DNA of 12,023 nt from Bacillota bacterium (GTDB lineage Bacteria; Bacillota; Limnochordia; Limnochordales; ZCTH02-B6). Under the pieces are notes generated by a model. That model was not told the DNA's origin. It saw only the letters and a list, made by a program, of their open reading frames with translations, and did no database searches. Made by a program: the position numbers and the translations under genes. The stretch covers positions 1-12,023 of the forward strand of contig PKQR01000064.1 of assembly GCA_017578085.1 (NCBI GenBank), written 5' to 3'. Positions 1-6,880 of this stretch are shown here, in pieces (the first letter of the stretch is position 1; every line of letters starts with the position of its first letter).

Positions 1-640
1 TGTGCTCGTCGTACACGTCCATCCCGGTGACGCGTTTGACGAAGTGCACCAGCGCATACGTGACCGGCGTCAGCAGCACCTCGACGCCCACCTTGATCCC
101 GTACGCCACCAGCATGATGTGGAGGATTAGGGTCCAAGGCCACTCGCCGGCGTAGGCGACCGGGAAAAAGATCAGGGTGTCCACGCCTTGACCGATGATG
201 GTGGAGCCGATAGTGCGGAGCCAGAGGAAACGACCCCGGGTACGCACCTTGAGCCGCGCCAGCACGTACGCGTTGACCATCTCCCCGACGAGGTACGCCA
301 GCAGGCTGGCGATGGCAATCCGGGGCGTCAGGCCGAGCAGCATGTCCCACGCCTGTTGGCCGCCGCTTTCCAGCCAGTCCGGCGCGCCCGGTAGAAGGCC
401 GACCGCGTACACGGCCGCGCCCATAAGCAGGTTGGCGGCCAGGCCGGTCCAGATGACGATGCGGGAGCGGGCGAAACCGTAGACTTCCGTCAGCATGTCG
501 CCCAGGAGATAGGTCAGGGGAAAGACCAGGTCGCCGCCGGTAAAGGCCAGGTTGCCCCAGACGACCGGTTTCACCGCGGTAACCTGGCTGATCATCAGCA
601 CCGCCACAAACAAGCCCGTGAAAACCGGGAACAGGCGCAT
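1..640 (-). CDS. yhhQ: Queuosine precursor transporter, VUT/YhhQ family (3' end outside window)
   Basis: Translating the complement of the left edge gives an uninterrupted hydrophobic protein that starts MRLFPVFTGLFVAVLMISQV and is still open at base 1 (213 codons visible). It carries the family signatures GDMLTEVYGF near residue 40 and RTIGSTIIGQGVDT near residue 135, with about five to six predicted membrane segments. Members of this family (DUF165, Vut_1) import 7-deazaguanine queuosine precursors across the inner membrane for tRNA modification. The start is uncertain: an in-frame GTG at 646 (MDMRLF) lies 8 nt after GGGGAG at 655-660, a better spacing than for the ATG at 640. It follows the VOC gene by about 21-27 bp on the same strand, so co-transcription is likely. 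The C-terminus and stop codon are not in the window. The family assignment is firm; the exact substrate is inferred from the family. Confidence 0.9.
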   Translation of the reverse strand, partial: MRLFPVFTGLFVAVLMISQVTAVKPVVWGNLAFTGGDLVFPLTYLLGDMLTEVYGFARSRIVIWTGLAANLLMGAAVYAVGLLPGAPDWLESGGQQAWDMLLGLTPRIAIASLLAYLVGEMVNAYVLARLKVRTRGRFLWLRTIGSTIIGQGVDTLIFFPVAYAGEWPWTLILHIMLVAYGIKVGVEVLLTPVTYALVHFVKRVTGMDVYDEH

Positions 641-667
641 GTCCACACCCCACACTCCCCCGGCCCT

Positions 668-1648
668 CTACGACGCCGGGGCCGGATCCACTGCCAGCAG
701 CACATTGATCCCTGAGGGATCCCGGAGCAGTGTGCCCTCCGGATGGGCCTCCATCGGCACACCGGCCGCCTTAGCCCGCGCAAGCAACGATTGCCGTGCC
801 GCCTCGTCGGGCAACAGGATCGTGAACCAGCGCAGTCCCAACGCGTCGGGCGGCGCCGGCGGGAGGCCGACGCCCTTCCAGACGTTGCTGCCGATGTGGT
901 GGTGGTAGCCGCCTGCGCTTAAGAAAAGGGCCCCCCATTCTTCCGACTCCATGGTGACGTCGAATCCCAAAACCTCATGGTAGAAGTGCTTCGTCGCGCT
1001 CAGCTCGGCCACGTGCAGGTGGATGTGGCCGACGGCGGTGCCTGGCGGCAGGCCTGGCCACGGCGCCGGGTTGCGGTCGAGCTCCTGGAGCAGCTCCTCC
1101 ATGTCGACGCCCCGGCGCGGCACGCGGTCGTAGAGCACGCGGCCATTTTCCATCGGCCACACTTCCCGCGGGAAGTCCCACGCCAGCTCGATGCCGTTGC
1201 CTTCCGGGTCAGGCAGGTAGATGGCCAGGTGGGTGCCGTGGTTGGAGTGGCCGTGGACGGGCGTTCGGGTTTCGATGATCTGGCGCACCAGGTGGGCCAG
1301 GTCCCACCGGCTCGGCACCAGAAACGCGGTGTGGTACAACCCCGCGGTCCGGGGATAGCGCTGGGCCGCGGGGTTGCGGGTCAGGCGCAGGAGTTCCGTG
1401 CCCGGCGAGCTTCCCTCGGGTTGAGGCGGGGCGTGGCCCTCGCCTTCCCTCCGGGCGGTGCCGCCGTGGGCTACACCGTGGGTTGCATCGTTGGCAGCCG
1501 CCACGCCTAGGGAAACCGTGTCGCCCTCCCGGCGCAGGAGCTGGAATCCCAGCACCCGGCAGTAAAAGTCCACCATGCGCTCCAGATCTCGGACCGTGTA
1601 ATGCACCGCACCCATGCGGGTTCGCGGGTCGATCTGCACGCCCGTCAC
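668..1648 (-). CDS. Two-domain VOC / CatE-type extradiol dioxygenase-like protein
   Basis: A 326-residue protein made of two vicinal-oxygen-chelate modules, about residues 11-160 and 203-320, resembling COG2514 (CatE, catechol-2,3-dioxygenase-like). A possible metal triad sits in the N-terminal module: His16 (GAVHYTV), His106 (GLYHTAF) and Glu154 (GNGIELAWD). The C-terminal module has GHIHLHV and YHHHIGS but ends DPSGINVLL, without the expected Glu, so it may be non-catalytic. Residues about 48-85 form a Gly/Ala/charged insertion that separates strands usually joined by a short turn. Start: GTG at 1648 with GAGG four nt upstream; the next start, ATG at 1615, has no clear ribosome binding site. 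It lies 27 bp after aroC and 21-27 bp before yhhQ. The family calls include ring-cleaving dioxygenases and glyoxalase-like proteins, so the substrate cannot be read from the sequence. Confidence 0.85.
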   Translation of the reverse strand: MTGVQIDPRTRMGAVHYTVRDLERMVDFYCRVLGFQLLRREGDTVSLGVAAANDATHGVAHGGTARREGEGHAPPQPEGSSPGTELLRLTRNPAAQRYPRTAGLYHTAFLVPSRWDLAHLVRQIIETRTPVHGHSNHGTHLAIYLPDPEGNGIELAWDFPREVWPMENGRVLYDRVPRRGVDMEELLQELDRNPAPWPGLPPGTAVGHIHLHVAELSATKHFYHEVLGFDVTMESEEWGALFLSAGGYHHHIGSNVWKGVGLPPAPPDALGLRWFTILLPDEAARQSLLARAKAAGVPMEAHPEGTLLRDPSGINVLLAVDPAPAS

Positions 1649-1675
1649 CTCGCCTCGTTGTCGCTACCGTCGCCG

Positions 1676-2947
1676 TCACAACTGGGCCGGCCGCCGCCAG
1701 CCCCGCATGCCCCGGGCTTCGAGGGCCGCGGCGTACGCCTCGAAATTGCGCCGCATCTCGTCCAGGGAATCGCCGCCGAACTTCTCGATCATAGCCCGGG
1801 CCAGCTCAAAGGCGACGGCCGCCTCGGCCACGACCGCCGCGGCCGGGACGGCGCTGACGTCTGAGCGTTCGATGGCGCCTTCCGCCGGCTCCAGGCGCGT
1901 CATGTCGATGGAAGGCAGCGGTTTGTACAGGGTGGCCAGCGGTTTCATCGCGGCTCGCACCACCAAAGGCTCCCCGTTGGTCATGCCGCCTTCCACGCCG
2001 CCCGCGCGCGCCGATGGCCGGTAGATGCCCCGCTCGTCCGAGTAGAGGATCGGGTCGTGGGCCTGGGAGCCGAAGCGGGCGGCCGCCTCAAAGCCGAGGC
2101 CAAACTCCACGCCCTTGACGGCCTGGATGCTCATCAAGCTTTGCGCGATGCGGCCGTCCAGCTTGCGGTCCCACTGCACGTGGCTGCCGAGCCCCGGCGG
2201 CACGCCCCAGGCGATGACTTCAAACACCCCACCCAGAGTTTCCCCGCGAGCCTTGGCCTCATCAACGGCTTGTACCATGGCGCGGCTCGCCGCCTCATCC
2301 AGGCAGCGGACGGGCGACTCGTCGACGCGGGCGAAGGCCTCCGGCGGGGGAGGCGGTGCGTCCGGGTCGTGGGGCGCCGCCACAGGCCCCATGCGGATGA
2401 CGTGGGACGCGATGACGATACCGAACGCCGCGAGCAGCTGGCGCGCGACAGCGCCCACCGCCACCCGCATGGCCGTCTCGCGGGCGCTGGCCCGCTCCAG
2501 CACGTTGCGGGCATCATCAAAACCGTATTTGAGCATACCCGCCAGATCCGCGTGGCCCGGCCGGGGACGGGTAACCGGTCGCAGGCGCCAGTCGTCGCCA
2601 CCTGGCGCGCCGCCCGGCATCTCGGCCGGGGTTGAGTCCGGGGTCCCGGCCGGGGGGGCGCCCGGGGGTTCCACGGCCATGGCGGTTTGCCACTTCTCCC
2701 AGTCCCTGTTGCGGATCAGCAGCGCGATGGGGCTGCCCAGCGTGCGCCCGTGGCGGACGCCGGCCAGCACTTCCACCAGGTCGGGCTCGATCTGCATGCG
2801 CCGGCCGCGGCCGTAGCCCAGCTGGCGGCGCTTTAGCTGTTGGTTGATGACGCTCGCGGTGACCGGGACGCCGGCGGGCATCCCCTCGAGGATGGCCATG
2901 ATGGCGGGACCGTGGGATTCGCCTGCTGTAAAAAAGCGCAAGGACAA
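1676..2947 (-). CDS. aroC: Chorismate synthase
   Basis: Chorismate synthase makes chorismate from 5-enolpyruvylshikimate-3-phosphate, the last shikimate-pathway step, using reduced FMN. All family signatures are visible in this 423-residue protein: TAGESHG at 7-13 with catalytic His12, RPRPGHADLAG around 128-137 with the second catalytic His132, NVLERASARETAMRVAVGA around 148-166, GGVEGGMTNGEPL in the middle, and RSDVSAVPAAAVVAEA near the C-terminus. It is longer than the usual 360-390 residues because of a Pro/Gly-rich insertion at about 91-119, between the IRNRDW and TRPRPGHADL blocks. The start is an unusual TTG at 2947, supported by an ideal AAGGAGG seven nt upstream and by the conserved N-terminus MSLRFFTAGESHG. 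No other aro genes are in the window; downstream neighbours are the VOC gene and yhhQ. The upstream 239-bp gap suggests its own promoter, but I could not pick one. Confidence 0.97.
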   Translation of the reverse strand: MSLRFFTAGESHGPAIMAILEGMPAGVPVTASVINQQLKRRQLGYGRGRRMQIEPDLVEVLAGVRHGRTLGSPIALLIRNRDWEKWQTAMAVEPPGAPPAGTPDSTPAEMPGGAPGGDDWRLRPVTRPRPGHADLAGMLKYGFDDARNVLERASARETAMRVAVGAVARQLLAAFGIVIASHVIRMGPVAAPHDPDAPPPPPEAFARVDESPVRCLDEAASRAMVQAVDEAKARGETLGGVFEVIAWGVPPGLGSHVQWDRKLDGRIAQSLMSIQAVKGVEFGLGFEAAARFGSQAHDPILYSDERGIYRPSARAGGVEGGMTNGEPLVVRAAMKPLATLYKPLPSIDMTRLEPAEGAIERSDVSAVPAAAVVAEAAVAFELARAMIEKFGGDSLDEMRRNFEAYAAALEARGMRGWRRPAQL

Positions 2948-3186
2948 GGCTGCGCCTCCTTACGGTGGCATGTCCAGTCGTTGGCCGGCACGCGCGGCGC
3001 CGGAGCCCTCTTGGCGCACGCCGCACGCGATGGCCGGGCCAGCGCATGCCGGGCACAGAGGGCCTGGCGCCGGGGCCAGAGGTTGGTAGCTGGAATTCGC
3101 CTTGTCCTGAAGGTTGACCTGCCCGGGCTCCTCACCCCGCGGTCGAGGAACTGGCGGTCGAACTCCCCTGTGGCCGGCACGCCGCC
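2948..3186. other. Intergenic gap between the amidase gene and aroC
   Basis: 239 bp with no credible gene on either strand; the reading frames that cross it are rich in Arg, Pro and Ala and resemble no family. It holds the aroC ribosome binding site at one end. A 12-bp direct repeat TGGCCGGCACGC occurs at 2982-2993 and 3171-3182, near the two ends. I could not find a convincing -35/-10 pair for aroC or a terminator for the amidase gene. Confidence 0.5.
2955..2961 (-). promoter_or_regulatory. Strong ribosome binding site for aroC (TTG start)
   Basis: The minus strand reads AAGGAGG, a full Shine-Dalgarno match, followed by seven nt and then TTG at 2947. This decides the non-ATG start of aroC, because the conserved protein N-terminus begins directly there. 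Confidence 0.85.
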
Positions 3187-3894
3187 CTAGCCAAGCCGGG
3201 TCCGGTCGCAGGGGCGCAGGCGGTTGAAATCCGGGGGCACCTGGTGATCGATGGGGAAGGTGGGCAGGCGGACGCCGTAGATGCCCCGGGCGCGGCCGCG
3301 GAAACGCAGTGTCCATAAGGCGTTCCGCACGGGACGGCGCGGGCGCAGGGTGCGGTAAGTGACCAGCGGTTGCCCGCGGCGGCTGAAACTGGTGACGATG
3401 GCGCTGTGGTTCATCTCGCCGTCGCCGTCCCAGTCGTAGTAGATCACGTCCCCCCGCCGCAGCCGGCGTGCCAGGCGTGGACTTGCCAGCAGGTTGAGCA
3501 CCTGCCCGCCGTTGGCCCGCATGTACTGGAAGTGGGCTTCGGCCACCGCCCACGTGCACGACCACCAATCGTTGCGGTCACCGTCGAAGCGCGCCTGCCC
3601 GACGCGCCGGTACCACCACTCCTTGTCCTGGGAGGTTTCCCGGTAATCCTGGGGCCACCCGCCGGCCAACATGCACTGGGAGACGAAGTTGGCGCAGTCG
3701 CCCCCGCCGCCGAAGGTATCCATGTTGGCAAAGCGGGGATTGGGGTTGTTCCAGTGCCGGTACGCGTAGCGCACCGCGGCCAGGCGGTTGTAACGGCGGC
3801 GCACCTGAAACTGCTCGGTGCCCGAAGCTGGGGTTTCTGGGGCCGGCGACGGCCTCACTGCCCGTGTCGTCGCACCTAGAGCCAAGGTCTTCAC
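3187..3894 (-). CDS. Putative amidase domain protein (Amidase_6 type)
   Basis: The protein matches the Amidase_6 pattern (PF12671), a papain-like fold common in Bacillota and thought to cleave amide bonds, perhaps in peptidoglycan. Visible blocks, numbered from GTG 3894 (235 aa): YNRLAAVRYAYRHWNNPNP at about 35-53, GGGGDCANFVSQCMLAGG with the likely nucleophile Cys67, a Trp-rich middle (DKEWWYRR, NDWWSCTWA), RRGDVIYYDWDGDGEMNHSAIVT with the likely catalytic His163, and PLVTYRT. Start: GTG 3894 has AGAGGA nine nt upstream; TTG 3945 (GGAG six nt upstream) would add 17 unremarkable residues. Neither start gives a clear signal peptide, which is odd for a wall enzyme; export by another route or a cytoplasmic role is possible. 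It is transcribed divergently from hutH and shares its control region, so common regulation is possible. Family is well supported, substrate unknown. Confidence 0.85.
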   Translation of the reverse strand: MKTLALGATTRAVRPSPAPETPASGTEQFQVRRRYNRLAAVRYAYRHWNNPNPRFANMDTFGGGGDCANFVSQCMLAGGWPQDYRETSQDKEWWYRRVGQARFDGDRNDWWSCTWAVAEAHFQYMRANGGQVLNLLASPRLARRLRRGDVIYYDWDGDGEMNHSAIVTSFSRRGQPLVTYRTLRPRRPVRNALWTLRFRGRARGIYGVRLPTFPIDHQVPPDFNRLRPCDRTRLG

Positions 3895-3960
3895 CCCCGA
3901 TGGTCCTCTCATCAGTCTATGGTCGCCCCGGGGCGGTGCGCACAAGGGAGGCTCCGCCGC

Positions 3961-3994
3961 ATTGGCGGAACCATTCTATTGGCGGAATCATTCT
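3961..3994. repeat. 17-bp tandem repeat, putative operator between amidase and hutH genes
   Basis: Two head-to-tail copies, ATTGGCGGAACCATTCT at 3961-3977 and ATTGGCGGAATCATTCT at 3978-3994, differ at one base. Each has a short near-dyad core, GAAyCATTC. The second copy's GCGGAAT (3982-3988) also forms an inverted repeat with ATTCCGC at 4010-4016. The array lies between divergent genes and overlaps -10-like sequences reading towards the amidase gene and a -35-like sequence reading towards hutH. A 12-of-15 match (GGAGGAATGAATCTA) lies in the leader of the rpiR-type gene at 5756-5770. Repeated sites at a divergent promoter are typical of a dimeric repressor or activator; assignment to the RpiR protein is inference. 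Confidence 0.65.
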
Positions 3995-4006
3995 AGAGTG
4001 TAGAGT
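3979..4006 (+). promoter_or_regulatory. Candidate promoter for hutH
   Basis: TTGGCG at 3979-3984 and TAGAGT at 4001-4006 are separated by 16 nt; each matches four of six consensus bases. An alternative -10, TAATAT, lies at 4006-4011. This would leave a leader of about 80 nt before the hutH ATG. It overlaps the second copy of the tandem repeat, consistent with regulated expression, but the match is weak. Confidence 0.35.
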
Positions 4007-4018
4007 AATATTCCGCAA
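3990..4018 (-). promoter_or_regulatory. Candidate promoter for the amidase gene
   Basis: On the minus strand, TTGCGG (4018-4013) is followed after exactly 17 nt by TAGAAT (3995-3990), a five-of-six match to the vegetative -10. The -35 is weaker. A second TAGAAT lies one repeat unit downstream at 3978-3973. The -10 elements sit inside the tandem repeat, so a protein bound there would block or modulate transcription. Confidence 0.5.
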
Positions 4019-4095
4019 AGGCGCGTCGCGACGGCGGGGCATTGCCAGACAGAAACCATCCCCCAGTCGGAAACGCAGGAGGAGGCGGTACGTTC

Positions 4096-5622
4096 ATGGT
4101 CACCCTGGATGGAGCCCATCTCGACCTGGAAAACATCGGGCGGGTCGCTCTGCGGCGGGAGCCGGTGCAGTTGGCGCCGGCCGCCGTGGAGCGCTTGGCC
4201 GCATCCGCCCGGATGGTGGACGCCCTCATCCAGCGGGGAGCCAAGGTTTACGGCGTCACCACAGGCGTTGGGGAGCTGCGCACCGTCGTCATCCCGCCCC
4301 AGAGCCGAAAGGATCTCCAGGTCAACATCCTCCGCAGCCACGCCGCGGGCGTTGGACCTCACCTTTCGGAAGCCGAGGCCCGCGCGGTGATGCTCCTGCG
4401 CGTCAACTCGTTCCTGCCTGGCCACTCGGGGGTACGCCCGGAAACGGTGGCGGCCCTGGTGCAGCTCTTAAACAGCGGCGTTTACCCCGCCATCCCGGAA
4501 CAAGGGTCGCTCGGGGCCAGCGGCGACCTGGCGCCTTTGGCGCACCTGGCCCTGGTGCTCATCGGCGAAGGCGAAGCGTATGTGGACGGGCGGCTGGTGC
4601 CCGGACGGGACGCCCTGGCCGCGGCGGGGCTCGCACCGCTCAGCCTGAACCCCAAGGAGGGCCTTGCCCTCATCAACGGGACGCAGGTGATGACAGGCAT
4701 CGGGGCGCTGGTGTGCCGGCAGGCCCTGCAGCTTGTGGCCTGGGCCGACGCGGCGGCAAGCCTTACCCTTGAAGCGCTCCGGGGCAACGCGTCCGCCTTT
4801 GACCCCCGCATTCACCGGCTGCGTCCCCATCCGGGACAAGCCAGGGCCGCGGCCCACGTGCGCCGCCTGACCCAAGGCAGCCTGCGGCTGCGCCCCTACG
4901 ATCCGGCAGGGGTCCAGGACGCCTACAGCCTCCGCTGCCTCCCACAGGTGCATGGGGCCGTCTGGGACGTGGCGGCCCATGTCAGGTCCGTGTTGGAGCG
5001 GGAGGCCAACGCCGTCACCGACAATCCGCTGCTTTTCCCTGCAGACGGCGAGGTGCTCAACGGCGGCAACTTCCACGGCAGCCCCGTCGCGATGGCTATG
5101 GATTACCTGGCCATCGGCTTGGCGGAACTGGCAGGCATCAGCGAGCGGCGCGTGGAGCGCCTCGTCAACCCCCACCTGAGCGGGCTGCCCGCCTTCTTGG
5201 TGCAGGATTCCGGCCTCAACTCCGGCTACATGCTGGCTCAATACACGGCTGCGGCCTTGGTGTCGGAAAACAAGGCCCTGGCGCACCCCGCCTCGGTAGA
5301 CTCGATCCCCAGCTCCGCCAATCAGGAAGACCACGTCAGCATGGGTCCCATCGCCGCCCGCAAGGCGCGGGCGATCCTCGCCAACTGCCGCCGCGTCATT
5401 GCCATCGAGTTGTGCTGCGCGGCCCAGGCGGTGGACCTCTCCGGCGGGCCCGAGAGTCTCGCGCCGGGGACGCGGCTGGTCTATGAGCTCGTGCGGGCGC
5501 GGGTGCCGCGCCTGGACGCCGACCGGGTGCTGGCGCAGGACATCGCGGCGGCGGAGCAACTGCTCATGGATCAAGACGCCACCGAGCGGCTGGAACGCCA
5601 ACTGGACGAGGTCTTCGTCTGA
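4096..5622 (+). CDS. hutH: Histidine ammonia-lyase
   Basis: HutH removes ammonia from L-histidine to give trans-urocanate, the first step of histidine catabolism in the cytoplasm. The 508-residue product has the normal family length. Ala141-Ser142-Gly143 (GSLGASGDLAPLAHL) form the self-processed MIO prosthetic group. Tyr53 (VYGVTTG), Asn194 (LINGTQ), Gln273/Tyr276/Arg279 (GVQDAYSLRC) and Phe326 (GGNFHG) match active-site positions. His82 (SHAAGVG) and Glu411 (NQEDHVSMG) favour histidine over phenylalanine or tyrosine. Start: ATG 4096, ten nt after AGGAGGAGG (4077-4085); an upstream in-frame ATG at 4042 would add 18 residues that contain the binding site. Hut genes U, I and G are not adjacent; the next genes on this strand are an RpiR-type regulator and an M20 hydrolase. 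Upstream tandem repeats suggest transcriptional control. Confidence 0.96.
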   Translation: MVTLDGAHLDLENIGRVALRREPVQLAPAAVERLAASARMVDALIQRGAKVYGVTTGVGELRTVVIPPQSRKDLQVNILRSHAAGVGPHLSEAEARAVMLLRVNSFLPGHSGVRPETVAALVQLLNSGVYPAIPEQGSLGASGDLAPLAHLALVLIGEGEAYVDGRLVPGRDALAAAGLAPLSLNPKEGLALINGTQVMTGIGALVCRQALQLVAWADAAASLTLEALRGNASAFDPRIHRLRPHPGQARAAAHVRRLTQGSLRLRPYDPAGVQDAYSLRCLPQVHGAVWDVAAHVRSVLEREANAVTDNPLLFPADGEVLNGGNFHGSPVAMAMDYLAIGLAELAGISERRVERLVNPHLSGLPAFLVQDSGLNSGYMLAQYTAAALVSENKALAHPASVDSIPSSANQEDHVSMGPIAARKARAILANCRRVIAIELCCAAQAVDLSGGPESLAPGTRLVYELVRARVPRLDADRVLAQDIAAAEQLLMDQDATERLERQLDEVFV

Positions 5623-5755
5623 CGGCTGCCCTGGCGGCTGCCCGTAACGAGCACATGCCGTTGCCGCCTGCGCATCTCACCATCAGGCCCTCGTTCTCAA
5701 CCAAATTTCTATCGCCGGATAAAAAATTGCGCGTGAAACGGAAGGATCTGGCGCC

Positions 5756-5808
5756 GGAGGAATGAATCTATCAGCAACACACTCAGGCGAATGGATTTAT
5801 TCATTCGC
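5756..5808. promoter_or_regulatory. Putative operator / inverted repeats in the leader of the RpiR-type gene
   Basis: Two overlapping dyads lie just upstream of the GTG start at 5827. GCGAATG (5787-5793) and CATTCGC (5802-5808) form a perfect 7-bp inverted repeat with an 8-nt spacer. GAATGAAT (5760-5767) is repeated in inverted form as ATTCATTC (5799-5806). GGAGGAATGAATCTA (5756-5770) matches the repeat upstream of hutH at 12 of 15 bases. The position suits autoregulation. The rest of the 204-bp hutH-regulator gap (5623-5826) shows no gene and no convincing promoter; the AT-rich stretch 5701-5727 is where I would look first. Confidence 0.55.
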
Positions 5809-5826
5809 AAACCTGGAGGGGACGCC

Positions 5827-6732
5827 GTGCCGACCCTGCTCAACAGCCGGGAAGAACTGGTCGCCCTGCTGCAGGAGAAAAGCGCCGGCTTCTCCGACGC
5901 CTTCCGCAAGATCGCGGCCTTCATCCTGGCGGAGTACCAACAGGCTTGCTTCATGACGGCCCAGGAGCTGGCCGACGCCGTCGGCGTGAGCCAGCCGTCG
6001 GTGACCCGGTTTACCACGTACCTGGGCTTCAGCGGTTTCCCTGAGTTCCAGCGCAGCCTGCAGCAGGTGGTGCGCCACGAGATCACCGGTCCCGAACGCA
6101 TGCGGGCGCTGGCCCAGGGGAGTGACCAAGGGGTTCCGTACGCCGGCCTCATCGAAGAGGAGATGCGCAACCTGGAGAGGCTCCTGGAGACGCTGGCCTC
6201 GCCGGCGGTTTCGGAGGTGGCCGGCCTCTTGGCGAAAGCCCGTACCGTGGTGGTGGCCGGCTTCCGCGCTTCCGCGTCGCTGGCGGTGTACACCGCCTTT
6301 TTCCTGGCCAAGGTGCACCCTGACGTGAGGACGCAGACCCGCGGCGACAGCGTAGCCTTGGAATCCCTGCTGCCGCTGGACCCGGCAGAGACGGTGGTGC
6401 TCTTATTCGCGTTTCCCCGCTACCCGAGGGAAACCCATGAGTTCCAGCGCTTCGCCGTGCAGCAAGGGTTCCCGGTGGTGCTGATCACCGACAGCCCGCT
6501 GTCGCCGCTGACCAAGGACGCCCGGCACGTGCTGATCGCACCGGTGGCCTTTGGAAGCCTGTTTGACTCATACTGCGCACCCATCGCCCTGGCCAACGTG
6601 CTGGTGCAAGAAGTGGCCAAGCGGGAGCCCGAGCGCACCCGGCAACGGCTCGCTCGCTTTGAGGAGCTTGCTGCCAAACACGGCGTGTTCCTGTTCAATG
6701 ATCCCGCACTGATGAGGGAGTTGCCGCAGTGA
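5827..6732 (+). CDS. RpiR/MurR-family transcriptional regulator (HTH + SIS domains)
   Basis: A 301-residue DNA-binding regulator. Residues 1-80 form the HTH_6 domain, with the recognition region TAQELADAVGVSQPSVTRFTTYLGF at about 44-68. Residues about 125-265 form a SIS (sugar isomerase) domain, with the typical VVVAGFRASASLAVYTAFFLAKV and PRYPRETHEFQRFAVQQGFPVVLITDS blocks. SIS domains usually bind phosphosugars, but members of this family also sit beside amino-acid, hydantoin and ureide genes, so the ligand is unknown here. Start: GTG 5827 with GGAGGGG at 5815-5821; the upstream ATG 5791 lacks a ribosome binding site and lies inside an inverted repeat. It lies between hutH and the M20 hydrolase on the same strand and probably controls both. 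Its leader carries dyads that resemble the hutH upstream repeat, so autoregulation is plausible. Confidence 0.92.
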   Translation: MPTLLNSREELVALLQEKSAGFSDAFRKIAAFILAEYQQACFMTAQELADAVGVSQPSVTRFTTYLGFSGFPEFQRSLQQVVRHEITGPERMRALAQGSDQGVPYAGLIEEEMRNLERLLETLASPAVSEVAGLLAKARTVVVAGFRASASLAVYTAFFLAKVHPDVRTQTRGDSVALESLLPLDPAETVVLLFAFPRYPRETHEFQRFAVQQGFPVVLITDSPLSPLTKDARHVLIAPVAFGSLFDSYCAPIALANVLVQEVAKREPERTRQRLARFEELAAKHGVFLFNDPALMRELPQ

Positions 6733-6786
6733 CGGTGGGCGTGCGGCCCGGGCAGGACTGCGCAGGTGTCCGGGACGGCAAGGGCA

Positions 6787-6831
6787 GGCGCCCAGACTGA
6801 TGGCGCCCAGACGAATTGCGCCCAGGCTGAT
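6787..6831 (+). repeat. Three tandem 15-bp repeats upstream of the M20 hydrolase gene
   Basis: Units GGCGCCCAGACTGAT (6787-6801), GGCGCCCAGACGAAT (6802-6816) and TGCGCCCAGGCTGAT (6817-6831) are contiguous and 11-13 of 15 bases alike; a decayed fourth unit may follow at 6832-6846. The period is a multiple of three, so the upstream reading frame from ATG 6800 stays open through it, but that start has no ribosome binding site. The first two units begin with the palindrome GGCGCC. Function unknown: regulatory site, spacer, or simple slippage expansion. Confidence 0.7.
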
Positions 6832-6880
6832 GAGCGTGCTGATGGGCGTGACTGGCAAGTCGGATGAGGGAGTTGGCGGC

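Noticed and set aside
4468..5601. Minus-strand open frame opposite hutH (377 codons)
   Set aside because: Shadow of hutH; no family features.
5623..5660. Possible terminator after hutH (GGCTGCC repeated at short distance)
   Set aside because: The two copies are direct repeats, not inverted, and there is no T-run.
5762..5956. Small plus-strand frame overlapping the RpiR gene start, considered as a leader peptide
   Set aside because: GGAGG lies directly against its ATG with almost no spacer, it runs out of frame through the HTH coding region, and its sequence is Arg/Ser/Pro-rich.
6800..6880. Upstream ATGs (6800, 6830) as the start of the M20 hydrolase
   Set aside because: No ribosome binding site, and they add a repetitive tail that the family lacks; ATG 6881 has GAGGGAG at good spacing.
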